Of a stretch of DNA of 64,000 nucleotides, positions 63,958 to 64,000 are shown in pieces. The stretch spans positions 372,001 to 436,000 of the forward strand of contig VZSF01000867.1 of NCBI GenBank assembly GCA_013398295.1, read 5' to 3'. Within the stretch, counting starts at the first letter, position 1, and every line of letters begins with the position of its first letter. Origin of the DNA: Chionis minor (Eukaryota; Chordata; Aves; Charadriiformes; Chionididae). The translations under genes and the position numbers were made by a program. Below the pieces are notes generated by a model. The model ran no database searches and was not told the origin of the DNA. It saw only the letters and a program-made list of their open reading frames with translations.

Positions 63958-64000
63958 TCTGAAAGCGACACCATAATTACAGATTCGAAGGATGACAAAA
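63958..64000 (+). CDS. Candidate start of a coding exon, cut by the window end
   Basis: A splice-acceptor-like 'ggtattctattgcag' (ending 63957), with 'tatctctctctgtgctg' further upstream, precedes 43 bases. They are open in phase 0: Ser-Glu-Ser-Asp-Thr-Ile-Ile-Thr-Asp-Ser-Lys-Asp-Asp-Lys, then one base. The other two plus frames hit stops within 43 bases. The segment keeps two CpGs and has a more mixed codon-like composition than the flanking DNA. The peptide is acidic and serine-rich, like a linker or cytoplasmic region. I do not recognise the protein. The acceptor's pyrimidine tract is only moderate and the exon end is outside the window, so the call is tentative. Confidence 0.35.

Noticed and set aside
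1..64000. Search for CRISPR arrays, tRNA or rRNA genes, operons, phage or other prokaryotic systems
   Set aside because: No regularly spaced repeats, no tRNA-like cloverleaf, no dense coding. The repeat content is that of a sauropsid nuclear genome.
1..64000. Endogenous retrovirus or LTR pairs
   Set aside because: No paired long direct repeats, primer-binding-site-like motif or gag/pol/env-like frames were recognised. The only reverse transcriptase remnants are CR1 LINE.

Overview
The window looks like AT-rich vertebrate non-coding DNA, most likely from a bird (another sauropsid is possible). The main evidence is its repeats. There are four CR1 LINE fragments of different ages, and two keep a CR1 3' end with the diagnostic 8-bp tail (ATTCTATG/ATTCTGTG type). 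There are also several worn MIR-type CORE-SINE relics. I see no Alu, B1 or L1, and no bacterial-style gene packing, operons or CRISPR. No complete protein-coding gene, rRNA or tRNA could be supported. Almost all open frames are 60-130 codons, overlap on both strands and read like chance frames in AT-rich DNA, except those that fall inside CR1 copies.

Layout: 1-2900 is AT-rich with a possible MIR near 1.1-1.2 kb. 2900-3497 is a minus-strand CR1 in which the endonuclease region is joined directly to the end of the reverse transcriptase region. 3.5-11.1 kb is single-copy-looking DNA with a TTTTA microsatellite, a cluster of TAAT/ATTAG sites at 7.41-7.47 kb, a MIR at 9.3 kb and a 25-A tract at 10.6 kb. 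11107-12424 is the best preserved CR1 (minus strand, 3' end intact, ORF broken). 13290-13332 is an assembly gap next to poly-C. 13.3-28.7 kb is mostly featureless, with a GC-richer island near 19.3-19.8 kb, a minus-strand small ORF with a hydrophobic C-terminal part at 23.1-23.3 kb, a poly-A tract and a 27-bp tandem duplication. 28.7-29.1 kb is an old CR1. 33.6 kb is a MIR. 38.4-39.6 kb is the second GC-richer island. 46.2 kb is a MIR, 47.8-48.1 kb an old plus-strand CR1, and 49.2-49.4 kb the clearest MIR. A perfect 22-bp palindrome lies at 51.26 kb. 58838-58970 is a 3' CR1 stub with its octamer tail, and 60.1 kb holds another MIR.

The last kilobase holds the only exon-like signals, both on the plus strand. 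One is an 18-nt candidate microexon at 63554-63571 with strong flanking splice motifs. The other is an open reading frame after a splice-acceptor-like site at 63958, running off the window end. If they are real, much of the window could be a long intron of a plus-strand gene. I could not identify that gene.

I did not find a convincing new biological system. The items most worth checking are the terminal exon pair, the homeodomain-site cluster at 7.4 kb, the two GC-rich islands and the internally deleted CR1.
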